Below the pieces are notes generated by a model. The model saw only the letters and a list, made by a program, of their open reading frames with translations, was not told the origin of the DNA and did no database searches. The position numbers were made by a program, and so were the translations under genes. Positions 31,975 through 39,432 of a stretch of 53,822 nucleotides of DNA are shown here, one piece after another. The DNA comes from Patescibacteria group bacterium. GTDB taxonomy: Bacteria; Patescibacteriota; Microgenomatia; UBA1400; MFAQ01. Position 1 is the first letter of the stretch; each line of letters starts with the position of its first letter. Location of the stretch: positions 1-53,822 of the forward strand of contig CALRDV010000008.1 in NCBI GenBank assembly GCA_943355005.1, given 5' to 3'.

Positions 31975-32559
31975 CTATCTAACTATTTTTATACCACTTA
32001 AAGAAACAAGACTTAATTTACCATCCGTGTAGTTTAGTTCGGCAAAGCCGCAGTCTTCGACTTTTACCTCTCCCTCTTTTAGTACTTCTCTGAAAATATA
32101 TTTAATAGGACCACTGCCGTGAGTAATAATTGCGACGGATTGAAAATTTGACCCAAAGATCTTTTCCAGTGATTTTCCGAACCTCTCACTGAAATCAGTG
32201 TAGCTTTCAGCACCGGTAATAGTGTTTCTGTAATCCTTAAGAAGTTCGACTTCTTTGGGGTATTTTTCTTTGGCTTCCGATTTGACCATCCCTGTTAAAA
32301 TGCCGTATTGATTTCTTTCTCTCAAATCTTCAAAGGTTTCTGTGGATACCGACAGCTTTTGATTTATTATTTCGGCGGTTTCTTGAGCTCGAATGAGAGG
32401 GCTGGCAAAGATTTTTTCGATACCTTTATTGATAAGTTTTTCCGCCAAATCTGTGGCTTGGGTACGACCCACTTCGGTCAAATGATCATCGTAGTCACCA
32501 CCGTAACGATCTTCGAGATCCCCGGTAGTCTGGCCATGGCGAATGAGAAATATTTTCAT
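31975..32559 (-). CDS. histidine phosphatase (phosphoglycerate mutase-like) family protein
   Basis: The catalytic RHG is at residues 7-9 (LIRHGQTTGD), with ASPLIRAQETAE, and the second histidine in VAIITHGSG. At 194 residues it resembles cofactor-dependent phosphoglycerate mutase GpmB or an alpha-ribazole phosphatase; one cannot choose from sequence alone. It might serve in lower glycolysis with tpiA, gap and pgk. A TAGAAT box (32566-32571, minus) lies 6 nt before the ATG. Confidence 0.85.
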   Translation of the reverse strand: MKIFLIRHGQTTGDLEDRYGGDYDDHLTEVGRTQATDLAEKLINKGIEKIFASPLIRAQETAEIINQKLSVSTETFEDLRERNQYGILTGMVKSEAKEKYPKEVELLKDYRNTITGAESYTDFSERFGKSLEKIFGSNFQSVAIITHGSGPIKYIFREVLKEGEVKVEDCGFAELNYTDGKLSLVSLSGIKIVR

Positions 32560-32651
32560 AGATATATTCTATAGTTTTGCTAGGGAGAATATAAGAGAGA
32601 TTGGAGTAAAATATGACTTAGAACTTTGACTGATCCTAAGAAGGAGAAAAA

Positions 32652-32834
32652 ATGTATTTAATAGGATTTACTCTTGGTGGTGTTTTGCTTGGTTTGGTAA
32701 TGGGAGGAGTAGCTGTTTCATTTGTCGTATGGCTCGGAATGACTGAGATGGCGGCAATGGTGGTAGGCGCAGCTGTCTGGTGTTTAGTTTCAATCATCGG
32801 ACTTGGAGTTGGATGTATATTGCAGTTTAAATAA
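32652..32834 (+). CDS. 60-residue small membrane protein
   Basis: Two hydrophobic segments (about residues 3-28 and 33-56) rich in Gly, Val and Met, with almost no charged residues. The SD AAGGAG lies 6 nt upstream and a strong terminator follows. Function unknown. Confidence 0.6.
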   Translation: MYLIGFTLGGVLLGLVMGGVAVSFVVWLGMTEMAAMVVGAAVWCLVSIIGLGVGCILQFK

Positions 32835-32841
32835 CATAGAG

Positions 32842-32865
32842 TCCCGCTGATGGCGGGATTTTTTT
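32842..32865 (+). terminator. terminator after the 60-residue membrane protein gene
   Basis: TCCCGC-TGATG-GCGGGA followed by seven T and GTGG. Confidence 0.9.
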
Positions 32866-32885
32866 GTGGACATAAGGAGGTTAAA

Positions 32886-33869
32886 TTAATCTAATTCTGT
32901 GGAGTCGAGACCGGATTTGAGCTGACGGGCAGAATCGAGCTTGTTGCCGATTTGGTTCATAGTTTGAGAAGTGGAGTTCATGGAGTTGTAGGCATTAGTG
33001 AGATGTTTGCCCAGAAGAGTAAAGTTTTCATTAAGTTTTTCGTAATCTTTTTGGACAGCTCTGAGGATGGTAAAAACTTCGGAGGTTTTGCCGGCGATTT
33101 TTTGACCTTCCAGAGAAAGAAGAATGGTTTGGAGATGGGCGTAGAGAGTAGTGGGCGACACGGGATAGACGCGGCACTCGCGGGCAAGGTCTAGTAATTC
33201 TTGTTCACTAACTATTTCGTAATAAATACTTTCCGAAGGAATGTACATGAGAGCAAAGTCCAGAGTTCCCTCTTCGGGCAGAATATATTTGCCCGAAATG
33301 TCTTTGATGTGTTTCTTGACGTCTCGAATAAAAGCGGTGCGGGCAATCGACTTCTCTGAAGCGGTAGCAGAAGAGTAAATTTTCTGAAAATTTTCCATGG
33401 GAAATTTGGAATCTATGGGAAGGATGCCAGCTTGAGTCTTGATGGCGGCGTCGACGATGGAGCCACCTTTGAAGTGATACTGAAGATGAAAACTGTTTTT
33501 GGGGAACATTTGTCCAATGAGGTCTTTGAGAACTTGTTCGCCGATGTTGCCGCGAAGCTTGGGAGACTTAAGATAGTCTTGAAGATCTTTCATGGAGCGA
33601 CTAACTTCACCGAAGGCTCCCGCTTCTTTCTTCAAGTCCGAAATAACGGCTGTGGCTTGGTCGAGACGGGAGAAAAGTTCGCGGTAGTTCTGCTGGAGAG
33701 AGGAGGTGGTGTTGCGATTGGTGGTATCGAAGGACTGCTGGAGTGATTTGAGCCAGGCATTCAGGGTGGGGTCGGTTTTCTGGGCTTCCAGCTTCTGTTT
33801 GAGCAGGAGATAGACCACAAAAAGCCCGATGGCCAGGAAGGCAAGAATAATGAGCGTGTCTGAGGACAT
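32886..33869 (-). CDS. rmuC: RmuC-family DNA recombination protein
   Basis: The protein has an N-terminal membrane segment (about 5-24), a coiled coil, then the RmuC nuclease-like domain: LRGNIGEQVLKDLIGQMFP, DAAIKTQAGILPIDSKFPMENF (the conserved D...D-S-K-F-P block) and LDFALMYIPSESIYYEI, with TPTTLYAHLQ-like SPTTLYAHLQTI. RmuC proteins limit DNA inversions and are related to PD-(D/E)XK nucleases. Length 327 is slightly short. A TAGAAT box (33876-33881, minus) lies 6 nt before the ATG without an SD. Confidence 0.92.
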   Translation of the reverse strand: MSSDTLIILAFLAIGLFVVYLLLKQKLEAQKTDPTLNAWLKSLQQSFDTTNRNTTSSLQQNYRELFSRLDQATAVISDLKKEAGAFGEVSRSMKDLQDYLKSPKLRGNIGEQVLKDLIGQMFPKNSFHLQYHFKGGSIVDAAIKTQAGILPIDSKFPMENFQKIYSSATASEKSIARTAFIRDVKKHIKDISGKYILPEEGTLDFALMYIPSESIYYEIVSEQELLDLARECRVYPVSPTTLYAHLQTILLSLEGQKIAGKTSEVFTILRAVQKDYEKLNENFTLLGKHLTNAYNSMNSTSQTMNQIGNKLDSARQLKSGLDSTELD

Positions 33870-33917
33870 TAATCCATTCTAGCGCAAATGGGCGTAGAAA
33901 ACACGAAGATGATGGGC

Positions 33918-33946
33918 TTGACAAATATATAGGTTAGTCTTATAAT
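33918..33946 (+). promoter_or_regulatory. consensus sigma70 promoter
   Basis: TTGACA (33918-33923), a 17-bp spacer and TATAAT (33941-33946): a perfect match, driving a 48-residue small gene. Confidence 0.92.
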
Positions 33947-33987
33947 ATAAGGGCTGTTTACCAAAATCTAGATTTGAGGAGAACGTT

Positions 33988-34134
33988 ATGCCCGCATGGT
34001 TGGTCTCATTACTACAAGGACTTGGTGTTTGTTGGGGAACGTTGATTCTGGTTTGTGTGATTGTCTTGGTGGCAGGCATTGTGATTGCCTACCGAGCAAT
34101 GACACATCGAGGAATAAACCCCCCTAAGTTTTAA
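33988..34134 (+). CDS. 48-residue small membrane protein
   Basis: ATG at 33988 is preceded by GAGGAG 6 nt upstream. The product has a short N-terminus (MPAWLVSLLQGLG), one long hydrophobic segment (about residues 15-36) and a basic C-terminus ending NPPKF. It has a perfect -35/-10 promoter and a strong terminator, so it is probably well expressed. No family is known to me. Confidence 0.7.
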   Translation: MPAWLVSLLQGLGVCWGTLILVCVIVLVAGIVIAYRAMTHRGINPPKF

Positions 34135-34142
34135 AGAAGATT

Positions 34143-34168
34143 GGAGGAGCTGAGGCTCCTCCTTTTTT
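34143..34168 (+). terminator. terminator after the 48-residue membrane protein gene
   Basis: GGAGGAGC pairs with GCTCCTCC around TGAG, followed by six T and GTGG. Confidence 0.92.
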
Positions 34169-34217
34169 GTGGTTTGAGTGTGGTTAAATTGATGGAGAAT
34201 GGTTGAGTTATTTGATG

Positions 34218-34289
34218 GATTCCGGGTCAAGCCCGGAATGACGAGGTGGTTGACAGGCTAGATTGCCACGCGAGTACACTCGCAATGAC
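34218..34289 (+). repeat. two palindromic repeats (34218-34242 type A, 34261-34289 type C)
   Basis: Both have GATT and AATGAC ends. They lie directly upstream of the 34297 gene. Confidence 0.9.
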
Positions 34290-34296
34290 GAATTAT

Positions 34297-34671
34297 ATGG
34301 AGACAAAAAATAATAGACAGAAGAAAAGATATGGATGGCTGATATTTTTTGCTGTTTTGAACTGGTTGATAATTGGATTAACAGTATGGATAGTGGACCC
34401 GGAGACGATTAAAGACTTTATATTGCCCGGGAGCTATTTACCCATGACTCTTCTGGTCATGGGAGGGATTTTTTGGCTCTTATCGATCTTATTTTTATCG
34501 GCATCTACGGCACTAAGATGGACAATAGGAATTACAGCGTTTCTGGAAATGAGACTACTGCATCTAGGAACCATGATGAATGGACTTTTGATACTTGGGC
34601 TACTAGTGTCGTGGGAGATTTATATGTTTAAAAGTAAAAATCAAAACCGTATGGATTCTGGGTCAACTTAA
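34297..34671 (+). CDS. small membrane protein flanked by repeats
   Basis: I place the start at ATG 34297; a start at 34246 would translate the repeat at 34261-34289 and is less likely. The 124 residues have three to four hydrophobic segments (about 14-36, 44-66, 70-90 and 95-110). The last residues (RMDSGST) are encoded by the left half of a degenerate repeat at 34654, so the gene end was probably altered by a repeat insertion. No family was recognised. Confidence 0.6.
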   Translation: METKNNRQKKRYGWLIFFAVLNWLIIGLTVWIVDPETIKDFILPGSYLPMTLLVMGGIFWLLSILFLSASTALRWTIGITAFLEMRLLHLGTMMNGLLILGLLVSWEIYMFKSKNQNRMDSGST

Positions 34672-34767
34672 GGAGACGAATACGTAGATTTAAATAGATT
34701 CCCGATCAGGTCGGGAATGACACAACACACCATGCTAGATTGCCACGCGAGTACGCTCGCAATGACG
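34654..34767 (+). repeat. half repeat plus two palindromic repeats
   Basis: A degenerate left half of type A at about 34654-34668, a type B copy at 34697-34721, and a type C copy at 34738-34767. Confidence 0.8.
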
Positions 34768-34854
34768 AATGTGTTTCGCAATGACGAGTGGTGTATGATT
34801 TGATTAATTGAAGAACTACCTGATTGCAGGAAAGGTTATTAATTAGGACAGAAT

Positions 34855-35217
34855 ATGCAACTTTCACAAAACCCCATAAACAAAAATTTAGAAAAACAGC
34901 TAGCTGATATGTTTTATCAAGTGTTGGCTGAAATTGATTCTCCAGATGAATTGAGAGTTATTCTTGGTTCCATACTTACTGAAGGCGAAAGAATTGCCGT
35001 ACTTAAACGATTGGGGATTGCACTCTATCTGGATAAGGGGAGGAGCTACGAAGATGTCAAAAATAATATTAAGGTTAGTTCCGCGACCATTGCGACAGTG
35101 GCGGAAAATCTTGGAAACGAGGGATGGCAAGAGGTAATTAGAAGAGTTAAAGCGGAGGAATGGGCTAGTGACTGGACTGACAAGATTGCGGGTGGGATAA
35201 AGAAGATCTTTAAGTAG
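34855..35217 (+). CDS. TrpR-like YerC/YecD family DNA-binding protein
   Basis: The 120 residues match the Trp-repressor superfamily subgroup YerC/YecD: LADMFYQVLAEIDSPDELRVILGSILTEGERIAVLKRL, then a helix-turn-helix region SYEDVKNNIKVSSATIATVAENL. These are small cytosolic DNA-binding regulators with unknown ligands. It lies just upstream of metG with 14 nt between, and metG has its own -10 box overlapping the gene's end. Confidence 0.88.
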   Translation: MQLSQNPINKNLEKQLADMFYQVLAEIDSPDELRVILGSILTEGERIAVLKRLGIALYLDKGRSYEDVKNNIKVSSATIATVAENLGNEGWQEVIRRVKAEEWASDWTDKIAGGIKKIFK

Positions 35218-35219
35218 GG

Positions 35220-35225
35220 TAAAAT
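35220..35225 (+). promoter_or_regulatory. -10 box for leaderless metG
   Basis: TAAAAT lies 6 nt before the metG ATG; no SD is present. Confidence 0.6.
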
Positions 35226-35231
35226 TGAGCC

Positions 35232-36650
35232 ATGGGAAAGTTTTATATCACCACAACGTTACCGTATGTAAATGCCGAGCCACATATCGGTTTTGCTATG
35301 GAAATTATCAGGGCAGATACGCTGGCTCGAATGCACCGGCTTCAAGGAGATGACGTATTTTTTAATACAGGCACAGATGAACATGGTCAAAAAATATATC
35401 AGAAAGCATTAGAGTCAGGGGTTGAACCTCAGACTTACTGCGATGAATATGCTGCCAAATTTGGCAACCTAAAGTCAGCACTAAATCTTTCTTACAATAA
35501 CTTTATCCGAACGACAGATGAACATCACGTAAAAGCGGCTCAAGAATTCTGGAAACTTTGTGAAGCCAAAGGAGATATTTACAAAAAAGTTTATAAGGTT
35601 AAATATTGCGTGGGGTGTGAACTGGAAAAAACCGACTCAGAGCTGGTAGATGGTAAATGTGGACTTCACCCAAACCAGGAGATTGAAAATATTGAAGAGG
35701 AAAATTACTTCTTTAAATTTTCAAACTACGAACAGAAATTGGTGGACATGTATGACTCCAGTCCAGGGTTTGTAGTACCTGATTTCAGGCAAAATGAAAT
35801 GAGAATATTTGTAAAATCCGGACTTCAAGATTTTAGCGTTTCTAGATTGAAATCCAAAATGCCTTGGGGAGTAGAAGTGCCGGGAGACCCCACACAGGTA
35901 ATGTATGTTTGGTTTGATGCTCTGGTGAATTATATTTCCGCGTTAGGGTGGCCCTCCGACGATAAAAAATTTGAGGAGTTTTGGCCGGGTATTCAAGTCT
36001 GCGGAAAAGACAACTTGAGACAACAAACGGCAATGTGGCAGGCGATGCTAATGTCGGCCGGCTTACCGAACTCCAAACAAATATTTGTCGGAGGATTTCT
36101 AACTTCGGGTGGACAAAAAATGAGCAAGAGCTTAGGGAACGTCATAAATCCGATTGAGTGGGCAGAGAAATATGGCACCGATGCGCTGAGAAACTTCCTT
36201 CTGTCAGAAGTAAGTGTTTTTGAGGACTCGGATGTGACCGAAGATAGATTCAAAAAAGCTTTTCAAACTAACTTGGCAAACGGTATTGGAAACCTGGCCG
36301 CCAGAGTGGCAACCATGGCGGAAAAAATTAATCTAAAAGTGGAGGAGCAGAGGCTTGGAATTCGAGAGGCAGTGGTGAATAATCTGAATGGATTTCGATT
36401 TGATGAAGCTTTGAAATTTATTTGGGAAGATGTCAAGACAGCTGATACTTTAATCAATCAGAGAGAGGTGTGGAAACTAAAAGGAGAGGAACAAGAATAT
36501 TTCTTAGCCGACCTGGTGAGAATTATCAGACAAGTGGCGGCTGACCTCGCACCTTTTATGCCGGAGACCTCTGAAAAATTAATGACCTCGTTTGGAGGGG
36601 AAGTGATTAAAAGAGGACCTAATTTATTTCAGAGGATAGAGGAGAAATAA
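35232..36650 (+). CDS. metG: methionyl-tRNA synthetase, short form
   Basis: Charges tRNA-Met with methionine. The class I signatures are TTTLPYVNAEPHIGF (HIGH-like, residues 7-21) and GQKMSKSLGN (KMSKS, near 296). Between them are the zinc knuckle (YCVGCELEKTDSELVDGKC) and VWFDALVNYISALGWP. At 472 residues it ends after the anticodon-binding helical domain and lacks the C-terminal tRNA-binding (EMAP-like) domain. It precedes tatD by 3 nt, as in many bacteria. Confidence 0.97.
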   Translation: MGKFYITTTLPYVNAEPHIGFAMEIIRADTLARMHRLQGDDVFFNTGTDEHGQKIYQKALESGVEPQTYCDEYAAKFGNLKSALNLSYNNFIRTTDEHHVKAAQEFWKLCEAKGDIYKKVYKVKYCVGCELEKTDSELVDGKCGLHPNQEIENIEEENYFFKFSNYEQKLVDMYDSSPGFVVPDFRQNEMRIFVKSGLQDFSVSRLKSKMPWGVEVPGDPTQVMYVWFDALVNYISALGWPSDDKKFEEFWPGIQVCGKDNLRQQTAMWQAMLMSAGLPNSKQIFVGGFLTSGGQKMSKSLGNVINPIEWAEKYGTDALRNFLLSEVSVFEDSDVTEDRFKKAFQTNLANGIGNLAARVATMAEKINLKVEEQRLGIREAVVNNLNGFRFDEALKFIWEDVKTADTLINQREVWKLKGEEQEYFLADLVRIIRQVAADLAPFMPETSEKLMTSFGGEVIKRGPNLFQRIEEK

Positions 36651-36653
36651 AGT

Positions 36654-37592
36654 ATGTTAATTGATTCACACTGCCATCTGACGGATGAAAAATTTACAGA
36701 CGTAAAAGATACTTTGAAAAAAGCTTTCGAGGCCGGAGTGGAAAAAGTGATTATCCCGGCAACCAGTTTGGCCGATGCCAAAAGAGGGGTAGTGATTGCG
36801 ACTCAGGAAAATCAGTATTGTTTAGTGGGCATACATCCGGAGGAAGTGGAAAAGATGTTTGATGATATTCCGGATGGATTCCGGGTCAAGCCCGGAATGA
36901 CGGATAATGAGAAGTTGGAAATTGTCATGGAGGAGATGGAGAAGATAATTGATAGTTCTGAGAGGGTGGTAGGTATCGGAGAAATTGGACTTGATTATTA
37001 TTGGGATAAAGAGAAAAAGACCGAGAAGACTCAGGTGGAGATATTCCGAAGGCAAATAGAGTTGGCGGTGTCAAAAAATTTACCAGTGGCCATTCATATG
37101 CGGAATGCGGAAGAGGAGATGAAGAAAGAGTTGGAGTTGTTTGTGAATAATTATCCTGGATTGCCACGACCCACTACGGCGGGTCTCGCAATGACAGGGA
37201 CCAATGAGGAGTCTCCTCGTACGACTACGTACAAGGAAGACTCCTCTGGGGAAAAATTCAGACTGAGGGGGCAGTTTCACTGCTTTGCTGGGAGTCCGGA
37301 GTTTTTGGAAATGATATTAGAAATGGGATTTTATGTCAGCTTTTGCGGTAACATCACTTATAAATCGGCCGGAAACCTGAGAGAGCTAGTTAAAAAAGTT
37401 CCAATAAATAGACTATTGATGGAGACTGACAGCCCGTATTTGAGCCCGGAACCACTTCGAGGCACGGTAAACAGTCCGGCAAATGTTAAAATAACAGCAG
37501 AGTTTATAGCCTCCGAATTGAATATTAGCTATACGGAACTAGCAGAAAAAACCAGTCTAAACACAAAATGTTTGTATTCCTTAGAAAGCTAA
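36654..37592 (+). CDS. tatD: TatD-family metal-dependent DNase with repeat-encoded insertions
   Basis: TatD metal ligands are visible: DSHCHL at residues 3-8, GEIGLDYYW near 103, AIHMRN near 145, QFHCFAG near 205 and METDSPYLSPEPLRG near 259. Normal length is about 260, but this protein has 312 residues because of two insertions in surface loops. The type A repeat at 36877-36901 gives GFRVKPGMT (a different frame from the FAD and UvrD copies). A type C repeat at 37159-37195 gives GLPRPTTAGLAMT, followed by about 20 more non-family residues. It overlaps the glycosyltransferase gene by 25 nt. Confidence 0.9.
   Translation: MLIDSHCHLTDEKFTDVKDTLKKAFEAGVEKVIIPATSLADAKRGVVIATQENQYCLVGIHPEEVEKMFDDIPDGFRVKPGMTDNEKLEIVMEEMEKIIDSSERVVGIGEIGLDYYWDKEKKTEKTQVEIFRRQIELAVSKNLPVAIHMRNAEEEMKKELELFVNNYPGLPRPTTAGLAMTGTNEESPRTTTYKEDSSGEKFRLRGQFHCFAGSPEFLEMILEMGFYVSFCGNITYKSAGNLRELVKKVPINRLLMETDSPYLSPEPLRGTVNSPANVKITAEFIASELNISYTELAEKTSLNTKCLYSLES
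36877..36901 (+). repeat. type A palindromic repeat inside tatD
   Basis: Same sequence as the copies at 3053 and 9670, but read one frame over. Confidence 0.9.
37159..37195 (+). repeat. type C palindromic repeat inside tatD
   Basis: GATTGCC and GCAATGAC ends flank a core with ACCC...GGGT pairing. It is read in frame without a stop. Confidence 0.85.
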
Positions 37593-39100
37593 TAAAAAAA
37601 TACCCCCACGCCAGCCAGAGAGCACTGGAAATTTTGCCTGGTTTTACCAGCTGGACATTTATCCTTTTCCCTGTTTGGGGATCAATCTTTTGGCCTATCG
37701 GGGTTGCATATTTTATTATCGCCTTTAATGTTTATTGGCTTTACCGTTCGACTACTCTGGCCTGGGCCGGAGTAATGTCCTATTACAGAATTCAAGCTTG
37801 GGAAAAGTATGACTGGATGGGTGATGTGCAAGGGTTTGCGGACTGGAAAGAAGTCAAACACTTAATTGTTCTTCCAACATACAAAGAACCTGCTGAAATT
37901 CTAGAAAGAACCTTAGAAGCCCTAGAAAAACAAACCATTGGTCCAAAACAAATCATTCCACTCATTGCCTGGGAAGGCAGAGCCGGAGATGAACTTAATA
38001 ATGAAAGGGAAAAATATTTAAGAGATCGGTTTGAAGGAAAATTTGCGGGACTTATGTTTACAACCCATCCGTTCAACCTGCTTGGAGAAGTGATTGGGAA
38101 ATCCAGCAATGCCTCGTGGGCAGGCAAAGAATTCAAAAAAGAACTGGATAAACATAAAGAATGGAACATTGATAAGATGACGATCTCCTCCGTGGACTGC
38201 GATGTAGCCTTACACCCGAATCATTTGGCTGCCATCACATATGTATTTTTGGATGATCCAAACCGTTACCGTAAGATTTGGCAAGGAGCGATTGTCTTCT
38301 ACAACAATATCGAAAGAATTCCATGGCCCATGAGAGTATTTAACCGCATGAGTAGCGTCATAAACATGGCACAGCTATCCAGACCAGATAGACTAATTAA
38401 CTTTTCGACTTATACTCTGAGCTTGAAACTCATGGATGAAATCAATTACTGGGACACGGATGTGATTCCTGAAGATTATCGAATATTTTTCAAAACTTAT
38501 TTTGCTACCAAAGGGGAAGTGGAGGTTGAACCGATCTTCCTTTCCGTTTTCGCCGACGCAGCGGAAGCAAATGGCTTCTGGAGTACATACACCAATACTT
38601 ATGAACAAGTAAAAAGGTGGGCGTGGGGAGCCAGTGATGACGCTTACATTATCAAAGAATACATTTTGGACACCAAAGCTCCCTTCTGGGATAAAACAAT
38701 ACGAGTATTTAAAGTAATTGAAGATCACTTTATGTGGCCGGTGAATTGGTTCATTATTACGGTCGGAGCAAATATGCCACCACTTCTAAATCCGACTTTC
38801 TCCAGAACGGTAATCGGCAAAACACTACCCCAAGTATCTTCCGCCATTTTGACCCTATCGCTTATTAGTTTGGTGGCTATGGTCTTCATAGATCTCAAAG
38901 CCAGACCAAAAGTAGCAAACCAATCTATCTGGAGAAAAGTCTCTTCGCCTTTTGAATTTATATTGATGCCGGTGGTGGGTTTCTTCTTTTCGGCTTTACC
39001 CGGACTTGATGCTCACACCAGACTAATGATGGGAAGATATATGGAGTATCGAGTAACAGAAAAATCTATAGGCAAGACAGAAGATAAAAAACAAAAATGA
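37568..39100 (+). CDS. membrane GT2-family glycosyltransferase
   Basis: The 510 residues begin with one or two membrane segments, then a GT-A domain: LIVLPTYKEPAEILERTLEAL at about 98-118, SSVDCDVALHP (DxD type) near 210, TDVIPEDYRIFF near 295, and the QxxRW motif QVKRWAWGASD near 348. Two to three membrane segments close the protein. This is the layout of processive or lipid-linked GT2 enzymes. Donor and acceptor are unknown. It overlaps tatD upstream by 25 nt and the next gene by 4 nt, so it opens a tightly coupled envelope operon. Confidence 0.85.
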   Translation: MFVFLRKLIKKYPHASQRALEILPGFTSWTFILFPVWGSIFWPIGVAYFIIAFNVYWLYRSTTLAWAGVMSYYRIQAWEKYDWMGDVQGFADWKEVKHLIVLPTYKEPAEILERTLEALEKQTIGPKQIIPLIAWEGRAGDELNNEREKYLRDRFEGKFAGLMFTTHPFNLLGEVIGKSSNASWAGKEFKKELDKHKEWNIDKMTISSVDCDVALHPNHLAAITYVFLDDPNRYRKIWQGAIVFYNNIERIPWPMRVFNRMSSVINMAQLSRPDRLINFSTYTLSLKLMDEINYWDTDVIPEDYRIFFKTYFATKGEVEVEPIFLSVFADAAEANGFWSTYTNTYEQVKRWAWGASDDAYIIKEYILDTKAPFWDKTIRVFKVIEDHFMWPVNWFIITVGANMPPLLNPTFSRTVIGKTLPQVSSAILTLSLISLVAMVFIDLKARPKVANQSIWRKVSSPFEFILMPVVGFFFSALPGLDAHTRLMMGRYMEYRVTEKSIGKTEDKKQK

Positions 39101-39432
39101 CAAAAATCAAAACAGCACAAAAACTGATGTATGCAGGATGGGTGGTGCTAATATTGATGGGAGTTGTACTGGCATTAGTTTGGAATAATTTACCCCCTCA
39201 AGTCCCTTGGTTCTACTCTCTAATAGGAGGAGAACAGCAACTGGTAAATAAAATTGTCCTAGCAGGGGTAATCGGTGGAATGGCTGTGATTTTGGGAATT
39301 ACCAGAATATTGGCTTCTTGGGCAGGTAAGGGGGATACTCCGGCTGAGACGACTCTGATGGTAGGAGCCTTGATGTCAATTTTGCTTTTGGCGGCAGGAT
39401 TTTTTAGAGTAATCCAAATTTTCGCTTTATGA
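39097..39432 (+). CDS. three-helix small membrane protein
   Basis: The 111 residues have three hydrophobic segments (about 11-30, 50-68 and 84-106). The first loop (LPPQVPWFYSLIGGEQQL) has the flavour of DUF1648-type proteins, which I hold weakly. Its ATG overlaps the upstream stop (ATGA), and its own TGA overlaps the next ATG, so it is translationally coupled within the polysaccharide operon. Confidence 0.65.
   Translation: MTKIKTAQKLMYAGWVVLILMGVVLALVWNNLPPQVPWFYSLIGGEQQLVNKIVLAGVIGGMAVILGITRILASWAGKGDTPAETTLMVGALMSILLLAAGFFRVIQIFAL

Noticed and set aside
31160-39432. Alternative genetic code (UGA as glycine)
   Set aside because: Several well-defined genes end at TGA (the 29789, 37568 and 39097 genes) with products of expected length, so UGA is a stop here.
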